Shown here: piece by piece, positions 36,250 through 47,800 of the stretch
Numbering within the stretch: position 1 is the first letter of the stretch
Layout of the letters: every line of letters begins with the position of its first letter
Source: Varanus komodoensis
Taxonomy: Eukaryota; Chordata; Lepidosauria; Squamata; Varanidae
Direction of reading: 5' to 3'
Assembly: GCF_004798865.1 (NCBI RefSeq)
Contig: NW_025335761.1
Location: 23,871,687-23,935,686 of the forward strand
DNA: 64,000 nucleotides
The notes under the pieces: generated by a model
The model's database searches: none
What the model was told of the DNA's origin: nothing
What the model saw: the letters and a program-made list of their open reading frames with translations, nothing else
Program-made: the position numbers and the translations under genes

Positions 36250-39200
36250 ATTACTCGCAGTGGTGCTCCTTCATGAAGGGGCTTGTGTAGCACAATGAAG
36301 CTATGAGCTGTGGCCGTGCAGGGCCACCCAAGACGGACAGGTCATAGCAGAGAGCTGTGACAAAAGGTGATCCACTGGAGAAGGAAATGGCGACCCACTC
36401 TAGTATCTTTGCCATGAAAACCCCAAGGACAGTACCAAAAGGCAAAAAGATACGACGCCAGAAGATGAGCGCCTCAGGTTGGAAGGTATCCAATATGCTA
36501 CTGGGGAAGAGCAGAGGGCTAGTACTAGTAGCACCAGAAAGAATGGTGCTACTAGTGCACCAGAAGCAACTGGGTCAAAGCCAAAAGGACACTCAGTTGC
36601 AGATGTATCTGGTGGTGAAAGGAGAGTCCGATGCTGCACAGATCTATATTTCATAGGAACCTGGAATGTAAGATCTATGAATCAAGGCAAGCTGGATGTG
36701 GGCAAACAAGAGATGAGAAGACTGAACATTGACATCTTAGGAATCAGTGAACTAAAATGGACAGGAATGGGTGAATTGAATTCAGATGACCATCAGATAT
36801 ATTACTGCGGGCAAGAATCCCTCAGAAGAAATAGAGTAGCCTTCATAGTCAATAAAAGAGTAGGAAAAGCAGTACTGGGATACAATCTCCAAAATGACAG
36901 AATGATCTCAGTTCGAATCCAAGGCAAACCATTCAACATCACAGTAGTCCAAATCTATGCCCCAACCACTGGTGCAGAAGAGGCTGAAGTTGACCAGTTC
37001 TATGAAGGCCTACAACACCTTCTTGAATCAACACCAAAAAATGATGTCCTTATCATCATGGGGGATTGGAATTTATTTAGTTATTTATTTAAAACGTTTA
37101 TATGCTGTCACCACATGCCTCTGCATCTTGGGACGGCTCACAACATACAATTAAAAACAATAAACAATAACAAAATCCATAAAATTATATAAAAACAAAA
37201 GCAATGGTTAACGATAAAATATTAATTTTTAAAATAGTAATTAAATAAAAAGGTTTTAACCTGGCACTGAAAAGAATATAAACTCGATGCCAGGTGCACC
37301 TCTCCAAGGAGTGCATTCCATAATCTGGGATCCACCACAGAAAAGGTCCTGCTCAGGGTAGTTGTTCTTTTTATCTCCTTTAAAGAGGGCTCCCGGAGCA
37401 AAGCCTCTCGCACAGATCTTAAGGGGCGTGAGGGCATGTAAGGGAAGAGGTGCTCTTCAGGTATCCTGGTCCCAAGCCGTTCAGGGCTTTATAGGTTAAA
37501 ACTGGGCCTTGAATTGGGTTCGGACTTCAACTGGGAGCCAGTGGAGCTGGTAGAGTATGGGTTTTATGTGAGAGTAATGGCCGGTCCCCGCCAGCTGAAG
37601 TACCTGGACCATTTTCAAGGGCAGCCCCACATAGATCGCGTTGCAGTAATCCAAGTGGGAAGTTACCAGAGCATGTATCACTGTTGCTAGGGAGTGTTCA
37701 TCCAGGTAAGGATGCAGCTGATGGATCAGTTGAAGTTGTAGGAAAGCACTCCTTGCCACCGCCGCCACCTGGAACTCTAGTGACAGTTCTGGGTCAAGGA
37801 GTACTCCCAAGCTGTGGACCCTGTCCTTTAGAGGGAGTGCTGGTCAAAATCACCTACATGGAAACCCACACCACCCACTAAAGTAGGAAGCCAAAAGATA
37901 ACTGGAATAACAGGCAAGTTTGGCCTAGGAGTTCAAAATGTAGCAGGGCACAGGCTGGTAGAATTTTGTCAAGAGAATACAATGGTTATAGCAAACACTC
38001 TTTTCCAACAACCCAAGAGACGACTCTACACATGGACATCACCAGACGGTCAACACAGAAATCAGATTGACTATGTGCTTTGCAGCCAAAGATGGAGAAG
38101 CTCTATACAGTCAGTAAAGACAAGACCAGGAGCTGACTGTGGCTCAGATCATGATCTTCTTGTTGCAAAATTTAGGCTTAAATTGAAGAAAGTAGGGAAA
38201 AGTACTAGGCCACTGAGGTATGACCTAAATCATATTCCTGATGAATATACAGTAGAGGTGACAAATACATTTAAGGAATTAGATCTGATAGACAGAGTGC
38301 CTGAAGAACTATGGACGGAGGTTCGCACCATTGTACAAGAGGTAGCAACTAAAATGATCCCAAAGAAAAAGAAATGCAAGAAAGCAAAATGGCTGTCTGA
38401 GGAAGCTTACAAGTAGCTGAGGACAGAAGGGAAGCAAAAGGCAAGGGGGAAAGAGAAAGATACACCCAATTGAATGCAGAATTCCAGAGAATAGCTAGAA
38501 GAGATAAGAATGCCTTCTTAAATGAACAGTACAAAGAAACAGAAGAAAACAATAGGGAGGACCAGAGATCTCTTCAAGAAAATTGGAGATACGAAGGGAA
38601 CGTTTCATGCAAAGATGGGCATGATAAAGGACCAAAATGGCAGGGACCTAACAGAGGCAGAAGAGATTAAGAAGAGATGGCAAGATTACACAGAAGAACT
38701 ATACAAGAAAGAGCTCAACATCCCGGATAACCACGATGGGGTGGTCACTGACCTCGAGCCAGACACCCTGGAATGTGAAGTCAAATGGGCCTTAGGAAGT
38801 CTGAGCTACTGGAGATGACAGTATTCCAGCTGAGCTATTCAAAATCTTAAAAGACGATGCAGTAAAAGTGCTACACTCAATATGCCAGCAAATTTGGAAA
38901 ACTCAACAGTGGCCGCAGGATTGGAAAAAGTCAGTTTACATTCCAATCCCAAAGAAGGGCAATGCCAAAGAATGTTCAAACTACTGCACCATTGCACTCA
39001 TTTCATATACTAGCAAAGTTATGCTCAAAATCCTACAAGCTAGGCTCCAGCAGTATGTGGACCGAGAACTACCAGAAGTACAGGCACGATTTCGAAGAAG
39101 CAGAGGAACTAGAGATCAAATTGCCAACATACACTGGATCATAGAGAAAGCTAGAGAGTTCCTGAAAAATATCTACTTCTGCTTCATTGATTATGCTAAA

Positions 39201-40248
39201 GCCTTTGATTGTATGGATCACAACAAATTGTGGCAAGTTCTTAAAGAGATGGGAGTACCAGACCATCTTATTTGTCTCTTGAGAAACCTATATGTGGGTC
39301 AAGAAGCAACAGTGAGAACTGGACATGGCACCACTGATTGGTTCAAAATTGAGAAGGAAGTTCGACAAGGCTGTATACTGTCACCCCGCCTATTTAACTT
39401 ATATGTAGAGCACATCATGAGAAAGGCGGGGCTAGATGAATCACAAGTTGGAATTAAGATTTCCGGGAGAAATATCAACAACTTGCAGATACCATGCTAA
39501 TGGCAGAGAATGAGGAGAAACTAAAGATCCTCTTGATGTGGGTGAAAGGAGAGCACAAACGTTGGCTTGAAACTCAACATTAAGAAAACTAAGATCATGG
39601 CATCCGGTCCTATCACTTCCTGACAAATAGATGGGGAAGAAATGGAGGTAGTGACAGATTTTATTTTCCTGGGCTCCAAGATCACCACAGCTGGGGACTG
39701 CAGCCAAGAAATTAAGACACTTGCTGCTTGGGAGGAAAGCTATGGCAAATCTAGACAGCATACTAAAAAGCAGAGACATCACCCTGCTGACAAAAAGTGT
39801 GTACAGTGAAGGCTATGGTTTTCCCAGTTGCAATGCATGGCTGTGAAAGTTGGACCATAAGGAAGGCTGAGCACCGAAGAATTGGAGCCTTTGAATTGTG
39901 GTGCTGGAGAAGACTCCTGCGAGTCTCTTGGACTGCAAGACAATCAAACCGGTCAGTCCTAGAGGAGATCAACCCTTGCTGCTCTTTAGAAGGCCAGATA
40001 CTGAAGATGAAACTCAAATACTTTGGCCACCTAATGAGAAGGAAGGACTCACTGGAGAAGAACCTAATGCTGAGAAGAATTGACAGCAGGAGGGGATGGC
40101 AGAGAACGAGGTGGCTAGATGTAGTCACTGAAGCAATTGGTGTGAGCTTAAGTGGACTCCGGGGGATGGTGGAGGACAGGAAGGCCTGTAGGAATGTTGT
40201 CCATGGGGTCGCGATGGGTCGGATATGACTTCATGACTAACAACAACA
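36250..40248 (+). repeat. BovB (RTE clade) LINE, near full length, interrupted by an L2-like insertion
   Basis: RTE/BovB retrotransposon with an AP-type endonuclease then a reverse transcriptase. The 5' leader (TCCACTGGAGAAGGAAATGG) starts near 36250. Endonuclease frame: GTWNVRSMNQGKLDVGKQEM, ISELKWTGMGELNSDDHQIY, YAPTTGAEEAEV, MGDWN, then after the insertion IDYVLCSQRWRSSIQS and ADCGSDHDLLVAKF. RT frame: IPKKGNAKECSNYCTIALIS, YFCFIDYAKAFDCMDHNKLW, VRQGCILSPRLFNLY. The catalytic YADD region near 39480-39505 is damaged, with about four bases missing, and other stops and shifts exist, so the copy cannot be active. C-terminus YFGHLMRRKDSLEKNL; the tail ends CTAACAACAAC. It lies between SCG5 and ARHGAP11A, opposite in orientation to both. 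Confidence 0.95.
37069..37878 (-). repeat. L2-like LINE inserted inside the BovB element
   Basis: The minus-strand translation gives MGVLLDPELSLEFQVAAVAR, then YLDEHSLATVIHALVTSHLD, YCNAIYVGLPLK, HIKPILYQLHWLPVEVRTQF and, further on, PLRSVREALLREPSLKEIKR with SSLYSFQCQVKTFLFNYYF. This is the end of an L2-type RT ORF. The 3' terminus with ATTTATTTA tail faces left. BovB GGGGATTGGAAT stops at 37068 and resumes TAAAGTAGGAAGCC at 37878. Confidence 0.9.
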
Positions 40249-40574
40249 TAATGGTGCCTTGCTCTGCCTCTAAAGCACGGATGGAAGAGATATTTCTCCC
40301 TCCCAGATGTTGTCTATCTCTCACCAACTGCAGACAGCATGTTCAATGATGAGGGATGATGGGGCCACAAGATCCTCAACCCTGCAACAAATAAGCTAAA
40401 GGCAGTGCATAAGCTTCTCTCCCCACCCACTTTAGCATCAGTGGTAGGTTAAACCACCTGATAGTGACTGATTCAAACTACCCAGTAACTTTAAGAACTG
40501 AGTTGGGATTTATACTTGGATCTTCAGTTCTAAAATTCTATTCCAGAAGTGTGAAATCTCTTCCTGTCAGAAGG

Positions 40575-41400
40575 CTATATTATTATCATTGTTCATTTTA
40601 TTTCTATATTGTCCAATGGCCAAACCTCTTTGGGAAGTTCACAAAAAATTCTCAAAAGTAACAAGCAAATAAAAATACAGATACTGACAAAGCACAATAT
40701 AAAGCTCCAATATAGAAAAATGTGTATATATGTCAACATCTAAAACAATTTCAGTAAGATTTATTAACACAGCTGACATAACCCAAAGTGTGCCATGAAA
40801 TACCTGGAAATAGAGACATTTCATGGCATAATCAGAGGCAGGCCCCCAGATGCAGATCATGGGGTCTGGGTAGAGGTCACGAGAGGTGTTCCATCAGGTA
40901 GTGTGGGTTCATGCAGTATAGGACTTTCTAAGTTAAAAATAGCATGTTGAAGCATATAGGGAGCCAATGCAAGCAGGCCCAAATTGCTATTTTATGTTTG
41001 GAACTTCAGGTTCGTTATTAATCTGTATGCCACCATTCTAAATGAGCTGCAACTTGCAGTCTTCAAGGGCAGCTTCAGAAAGAATGCATTGCACTAATCT
41101 ATCTTCAAAATTATCAGAGCATAGGCTATTGCTGTTCAAGCAGTGGCATAGGTGGCACACCAGCCAAAGCTTGGAGATACTTGGTGCCACTGAAACCATC
41201 TGAGCCTCAAGTGACAAAGATTAATCAAGGTGCACCCTGAAACTATGAACTTGTTTTTTCAAGGGAAGCACAGCCCCAGCCAGAATAAGTTTAACACCCA
41301 TCATCCTGATAGAGGATGATGTCTGGATGTCTATAAGTGACAGCGCGCAATTCTCTTTCAGTATTTGCAGGATGATTGTGCTGCTTCAATAAAAGCTTGT
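40575..41400 (-). repeat. L2-like LINE remnant, older subfamily
   Basis: The plus strand begins TTTTATTTCTATATTGTCCA, ATGGCCAAACCTCTTTGGGA (3' terminus). Further on it carries GGAGCCAATGCAAGCAG, GCAGTCTTCAAGGGCAGCTT, GCATTGCACTAATCTA and CACCCTGAAACTATGAACTTG, in the same order as the ORF end of the L2-like family. Strongly diverged. Confidence 0.6.
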
Positions 41401-42183
41401 CTATTTCACAGTTGAAGAAACAAGTTAGTATTTATCAGAACATGACTACAGCTTATTTCAGTAAAATTAAAGCTTTGGACCAGGTGTAGGGAGACTTAAT
41501 ATGATCATCTGGCAGTTGTGATAAGAGAACCACAGACCTGAGCCCCTTGAAGAATGGAATTAAATGTAGCAAATAAAATATCAAGATTTATTACAGGCAA
41601 AGTTTCATTAGAAGTCATTAAATATCAGAAACTTATTTAAAATAAACCTCTCAGTTGTAAATGTTAGACTCTTATACAAATTAAATACCTTCATCACAGA
41701 TTGCATGGACTTATAGCTGCAGAATATAGATTCTGTAACTTCTGTAATATGTCTGATGTAGGTTCGACCTTCAAGAATGTCCAGAATCCTGCAGCTGTAT
41801 CACCTTTCAGGATGTTCATAGTTTATTACTCCTGCTCTGGCTCATTAGCAAATTCAAGGGATGATTTTTTAAAGTGATAAAATGTTCAGTCCCAAATCCC
41901 TTCTCCAATTTGTTGCAGTCAACTGAGAAAATCACAGAGCAAGGAAAACATTAAAGTATTAGAATGTGGGAGTCAGAAGTTTGGCGGAGTGTTGGTACCT
42001 TAATTTACAGTCCTAGAGAAGTTCATTGAACTCCTTGAATGCAAATATATGTTCAAGTTAGAGAACTGTGGTTAAAATAATAAGCAGCATTGTTTGAAGG
42101 CCAGTATTTTTCTTAATTGTCCTTAATATGAAATAGCCTTTCTATAATGTTCATACAGCAGATAGAGAAGTAGATATCCACTG
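41401..42183. other. Intergenic between SCG5 and ARHGAP11A, nothing recognised
   Basis: AT-rich sequence with only short chance ORFs. Confidence 0.4.
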
Positions 42184-42360
42184 AGAGCCAGTGTGGTTAG
42201 AATATTGGACTGGGACTCAGGAGATCTGCATTCTAGTTCCCACTCAGCCATGAAAGCTCACTAGCTCAGTCACTGACTCTCACGGCTGTTGTAAGGATAA
42301 AATGGAGAGGGAGTCATGAAAGCCCCCTTGGGTTTCTTGCAGGAGGAAAAAAAAAGCAGA
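42184..42360 (+). repeat. tRNA-derived squamate SINE
   Basis: GAGAGCCAGTGTGGTTAGAA (A-box region), then TGCATTCTAGTTCCCACTCA (B-box region), then CAGTCACTGACTCTCACGGC, TGTTGTAAGGATAAAATGG and an A-rich end. It lies just past the inferred ARHGAP11A 3' end. Confidence 0.8.
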
Positions 42361-42409
42361 ATGTCAAAACAATATTAAAATATTAGACCAGGACACTATA
42401 ATAAGAACC

Positions 42410-43400
42410 ATATACAATATAGAAAAAAGTTTTATTATTTTTGAAATAAGAGTTCTTAGCACTCTTATCACACATGAAGGTACACAGAGAAGCTATAGAA
42501 AAATCAATTTCAAATTTAAATAATTTAGGCACAGAACAAATAAGAACACGTTTCAGTATTGGAGATTGATCTAAATACCTGTACAAATGAACAGTATGGC
42601 TTAATACAGTTTGTTTAATTTCAGTGACATAATCAACACACTTTTATTTGGATTTGTGCAAACTGCTGTATCATATCACTCCAACAGAATTAACAACTTG
42701 CAGGTTATTTTATATCATCCACTCTTAACCCTCCTCATCCAGATGCAACACAGAAAATAAGACATACAGCAGTCTTGGAATAGTCTCCCGTGTATTGTCA
42801 CAGGAGTTTCAATGTGCATCCATGTAGAATTACAAGGTTGTCTATACAGAAAAATGGTAAATTTGGTGGTAAAAGAAAAAATTCACCTCCTGTACCAGAA
42901 GCACACACCTGCTACTAGTTTTTAAACAGTTGTACAGGAAGTGCCTGACAAGAAACCTAACATTTACTTGGATTTGCCAAGTATCCAAAACAACTCTTGC
43001 AAAATTCAAGCCTTGCATGTTAAACCTTGCAAATAAGGACTGCACTTCTTTACAAACACAACTTAAAAAAACTTCAGAAGATCAACTAGAAACTGCTGCC
43101 TTGTAATTTCTGAAATCTGAATTAACAGTAGCTACATAGCAAGCACCCACACACAATCCAGTCAAAACATAAAATCAAATACTGATCAAGGAGCCACAAA
43201 AAATACTACCCAAAAGATTTCACTTGTTCAAGTTTCAGTCACAATGTACGTTTTCATTGACATGAAGAAACATCCACTTACATTCTGCCCTTGGCAGCAC
43301 TGTAAAGGCAGATTCAATAGTTTAAGACAAACAGCTAACGGACTTGGGTGCAATACTAATTTCAGATCACTGAAATAAGACCGAGACTACACTTTTAAAC
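42410..43400 (-). other. ARHGAP11A: ARHGAP11A 3' UTR (inferred)
   Basis: About 1 kb of AT-rich sequence without recognisable repeats follows the stop. Minus-strand AATAAA motifs lie at about 42648-42643 and 42436-42431. A SINE starts just beyond, which suggests the transcript ends before it. The exact end is not determined. Confidence 0.4.
42431..42436 (-). terminator. Candidate polyadenylation signal of ARHGAP11A
   Basis: AATAAA on the minus strand, about 970 nt past the stop codon; an alternative copy lies at 42648-42643. Confidence 0.35.
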
Positions 43401-44845
43401 CTATAAGTCAAGAGGTTTAACAGTTGGAAGAAATTTCACAGTGGCTATTGGGTTTTTTGGAGAACCCCTATACTGAGCCGTTCTTTCTGTTTTCCTGAGA
43501 ATACATTTATCAGATGTATTATGTGAAACAGTCCCACTTGTGTTCAGTTTTACAGCAGTTTTTGGTGCTTCGTGATTAGTTAGGTCCTCAAGCACAGCCT
43601 TGGAATGTGAATTAGTAGTCACACTCTTTTTGTAGGTTGCACCAGGCTTGATGGCTTGGTCTAATGCAGGTGTGAACTGTGGAAAGGATCTGGAAGATAC
43701 AGCAAACTCATCAGGTGTTGGCTGGTGTGTTACTTCTGCAGGAATCAGTGAAAATGTATTTGATTTATTTTCTGCACAGAAAGAAGAGAGCACAGTTTCA
43801 TAGCTCAATGACTTTGGAAGAGAAGGACATTCTTCTCCTGCTTTCTTTAGTTTACAAGCAACTGACTGCTTGTTAGCTTCAAGGAGAGAGTTCATTCTCC
43901 TTACAGATTGACGGACAGGTGTACGCTGGAACTTAAGTGGTGGTTTGGTTTTTGCTGCAGAAACTGGTTCATTTAATGAAAGTTTGTTGAACCAATGTAC
44001 ATGATCAGCAACTTTTCCTACAGGTGAAAATTTAGATTTCTCATGAGCATCCATGTGTAAATACTGTTTGTCATTCCTATCTTCATCTTCTGGCAACTGA
44101 GGGGCAAGTTCTCTTTTTTTAAGACATTCTTTAATCTCTCTCTTTGCATTACCATTTTTTTCCTCAGTAATTTCTTCTGCTGTGAATTGCTCATTTGATT
44201 CCAGTACCTCCTCTTGCAGAGTATCTGTGCTGTCTAACTGGATACCTGAAGATGTCATTGCAGCCAGGTGATCCTCTTGTATATATCCATCACTTTTGCT
44301 TAAATCATGGGTTGTATTATCAGTATTTTGGAAGTAGGATCCATCAACTGCATTGTTTTGATCTGTACTGGACAGAGTCCCCAGCTCTTCATTTGTCACT
44401 TTTTGACTTTTCAAGCTGGTTCTCTCCAAATTGACTTCCAAAAAGGATGTTGTTCCTTGTATTAAATTTGATTTTGAATGTTTAGTTTCAAATAAATTTT
44501 GAAGATTGCTTCCAGATTCAGAAAATGCTTTCTGAATTTTAAGTAAAGTGTCTGCAGTCAAGTAATTCTGATCCTCACAAAAAGAGGCTCGTAGTTTATT
44601 ATTAACCTGTTCGTCCTGTCCATCTACAGGCGTAGACTTAGCAGGAATGATTGGTGGTTCTCTAAATGTAAGAACAGGTTCTGAAGAAGATGCCTCTGCT
44701 GCAAGATGTGCCATTAAATTTGTACCAATGCTACTTGTTTGCTTAGATTCTGTAATACTGGAGCCTGTCCAGGACATCCGGTAGCTTGCTTCATTATGGT
44801 TTGGAATTTTCAAGTTTTCTTCTGACTTACTGATATTTTTGGAAC
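43401..44845 (-). CDS. ARHGAP11A: ARHGAP11A terminal coding exon 12 (residues 495-975)
   Basis: A large 1445-nt exon. It starts [12 protein letters not shown] (human GSEKISKSEETL), then [29 protein letters not shown], the conserved [48 protein letters not shown], and the end [19 protein letters not shown] plus TVKPLDL. The acid- and serine-rich parts between are divergent, as usual for this tail. The frame is open throughout. Confidence 0.97.
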
Positions 44846-47800
44846 CTTAAAAAAGGAGTATTGTTTTTAAACTCTGTACATTATGATGTTGCATATTAAG
44901 TTAACATTAATACTACATTCCTGTGTAGTATCACTACAATTAGGCACATTCCGGGTTGCCTACAAAGAGAAGAACTAACCAGGGGAACAAAGTGGTAGCA
45001 GTCACACCACTCAACATTCTCCCTGACAATGGAGAGACTGCAGTTGCTCTTCCATTGGTGTTCTGTCCCCATTTCAGGAAGGGCAAATATATCCTACTGC
45101 TTGTATATTGAGCAAATTTTACAGGAAAGTTTTTTGATATATTCAAAATTAAAGTGCTGAAAAGAATCCTGTTAAGAGAATTTGTTGTAGTTACTTTTTG
45201 ATACAAATATAAGAGATAGAGGGTTCTAAGAAATTACTTGTCACTTGAAATACATATGTATGCATGCATTTATATACTGCACCACCCTGACCAATGACTC
45301 AATTTCACCTGGAAATAGAAAGTACACCTAGTAATAAGCTACTGTTGGCTCACAGGTAAGCACGTCAGCAAACTATGGCTACTGAATTCTTCATTCCTTG
45401 CAGACAATGCATTTACCCTGAAATCAGCCCAGACCATCTCTCATCCTTTTCTGACCTTAACAGTAAGGTCAGACAGCTACAAAAGGTATCATCCCTAATA
45501 GTGACTGGCTGTTTTTAGACCACAAGGCAAAAAGTCCCACAGGAACAGCCGAACATTGCAGACATCACAAATTCTTGAGACTAAGGGGTGGAGAGACTTA
45601 TCCAAGTGGAACAGACATGAGACACTGCCTGAATAATTATTAGCAAAGCTGTCATGTAGCAGGCAAAGTGTTTAGCCTCCAAGGACTATGACATGACAAT
45701 TCTTTTCCTACTTGTTATAGAGATTTTTATCCTATCCTTCATCCATATTCCAAGGATGGGTTGCAGATGAAGAACTCAGTTGAAGCATTAAAATGTGCAA
45801 ATGGTTAAAAAATACAAGAACAGTCCAGAACAGCCTGAAATGAAGATTTAACAAATTTTAAAATTTCTTTTAAAATATTGCTAGGCACTCATACTGCAAC
45901 ACAAGTGCAGTGCCATGCGACTCAGAACCTGCAGACTATTTAAAGCTCCAGAAGCATGGGGCTTGCTTTCCCCATCCTGTGATCTCAGGAAAAAAGAACT
46001 AGCCATATTTATATTTTCTATTTAACCTTTTCTATACCATTTGTTAGCAAAAAACCCCTCCTTCGGAATGGTGTGATGACCAGTGTTGACTCAGTGTTTG
46101 TACCATTTCTCTTTTCAAGGGGTTGAATACCTTAACTATGAGGATCCTATATTCTCTCCCCTAAAGATTCTAGCCCCTTTCAGTTTGCGAACCAGGTACA
46201 GAAAACAACCTTTGATGTTTTCAGCAATAAATCATGTTTACCTTAATTATCAACTCACCAACACATGGGCTTAATAGAGCAACTGTCCTCCTAGAATCCA
46301 CTCCACTTTCCGTGTCTTGCTGACTTGCAAGTCGGCGACCAATGTTTTCAGATCTGTTGCTAGCTTGATTCTCTACTGCAGTATTCTTTTCCGATAAAAA
46401 CTTAGTTAATTGTTTGTTGACCCATGTTTTAATACTTCTGCATTTTAAAGGTGGCCTATTTGTGCTAGGAAAGCTTGCTTTTCCCTATTGCCCCATTGTA
46501 CAGAAAGATCTTGGGAGTTCAGGGCAGTGACAGTGATAGTGGCAGCAGTCCAGCCTGTAAGCCAGTGGCAAGGGACAGGGGCCAAGGGGATATGGGAAGA
46601 AAAGAGCAGTGCAGGCAGGGATCAGCTATTGCAAACTCAGAAGCAATAAGACTTAAGGAGATGAGCTTGGAAAAGATAAATGAATCTAGAAATGATTTCA
46701 TGGGTATAATGCACCATTTCGCCAAGGTTTGGTACATATCCTCTGGTAGGTGGGGTGGCCAAACTGAGGTTCAAAATGGTTCTTTGAGTTTATTTTACAG
46801 CTTGCCGCTTGCCACCTGGGATGCCTGCAGGCACCTGATTGCCACTTACCACCTGCTGTCACCACCCGTAGGCACCTGCTTGCGGCTCTCAAGAATCTGA
46901 CATTTACCATATGGGGTCTTCTGCTAAGCAAATCTGGCCACCCCCGATATATAGACTGCTACAGTTTTGGTTTTTTAACCCTTTGTTGAAGGTAACAAAC
47001 CCACAATACTAGCCTGTAAAAAGGCTTTTGCAATCTAGGGATTAAAAATGAAATAAGATTGCTAGAAATCAAGACAGCCAGGTTGGTCTGCTCTTTACTT
47101 CCAGCCTTGATCTACATATTCTACATATTTTCTGCAAAGATTTTTCAAAACTGCTGCAATGGACTTTTTAAATTATCAAACTGGAAACTCCAGAACTGTT
47201 TCCATTATGAAGTAAGAGATATATACAGTACCTCTTTGTTGTTCCTTCCCAGAATGAATTTTAATCTCAGTGACCTGCGTACCATTTCTTTCCGGCTAAT
47301 TTTGGGAGAAAAGCAACCCATTTTTCCAGACTCAACCCTTGAAAAGAAACAGATATAAACTAACCATGCATCTGAAGCTTTGATACCCTTACCTAAAATG
47401 CAGCTAGTTAATATACAGCAACTCAACCCTTTAAAAACAAACGGGGCATTTCTATTAGTGAGAGTTTAAAATGAAAAGTGGATGAAGTTATACCCTATTA
47501 AATGATATAAAAAATAAACCAACAGTGAAGAAATACAATGCTAGCTTCTAAAGAACCAAGAAGCAAAAGTGTTCCCTTCTATTTCATCTAGAATTTTTCA
47601 AGATATCTATTCATACATTTTTTTAGATCTCATAAAAGAGAGACAACATTTTGCCCTTCGGTTACACTGGTACCAATGTTTAAGCAGCTCACCTTTGTAC
47701 TTTTTTGCTAGCAATCCTTTTGCTTCTTCGATTTCCTATATTATGCAGCTGTTTTTCGCTAGAGACAGAGGCAGACAGTGAACTCTGAGATGCATCAAGC

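Noticed and set aside
36479-39500. Host nuclease or reverse transcriptase gene
   Set aside because: All parts belong to a broken BovB LINE.
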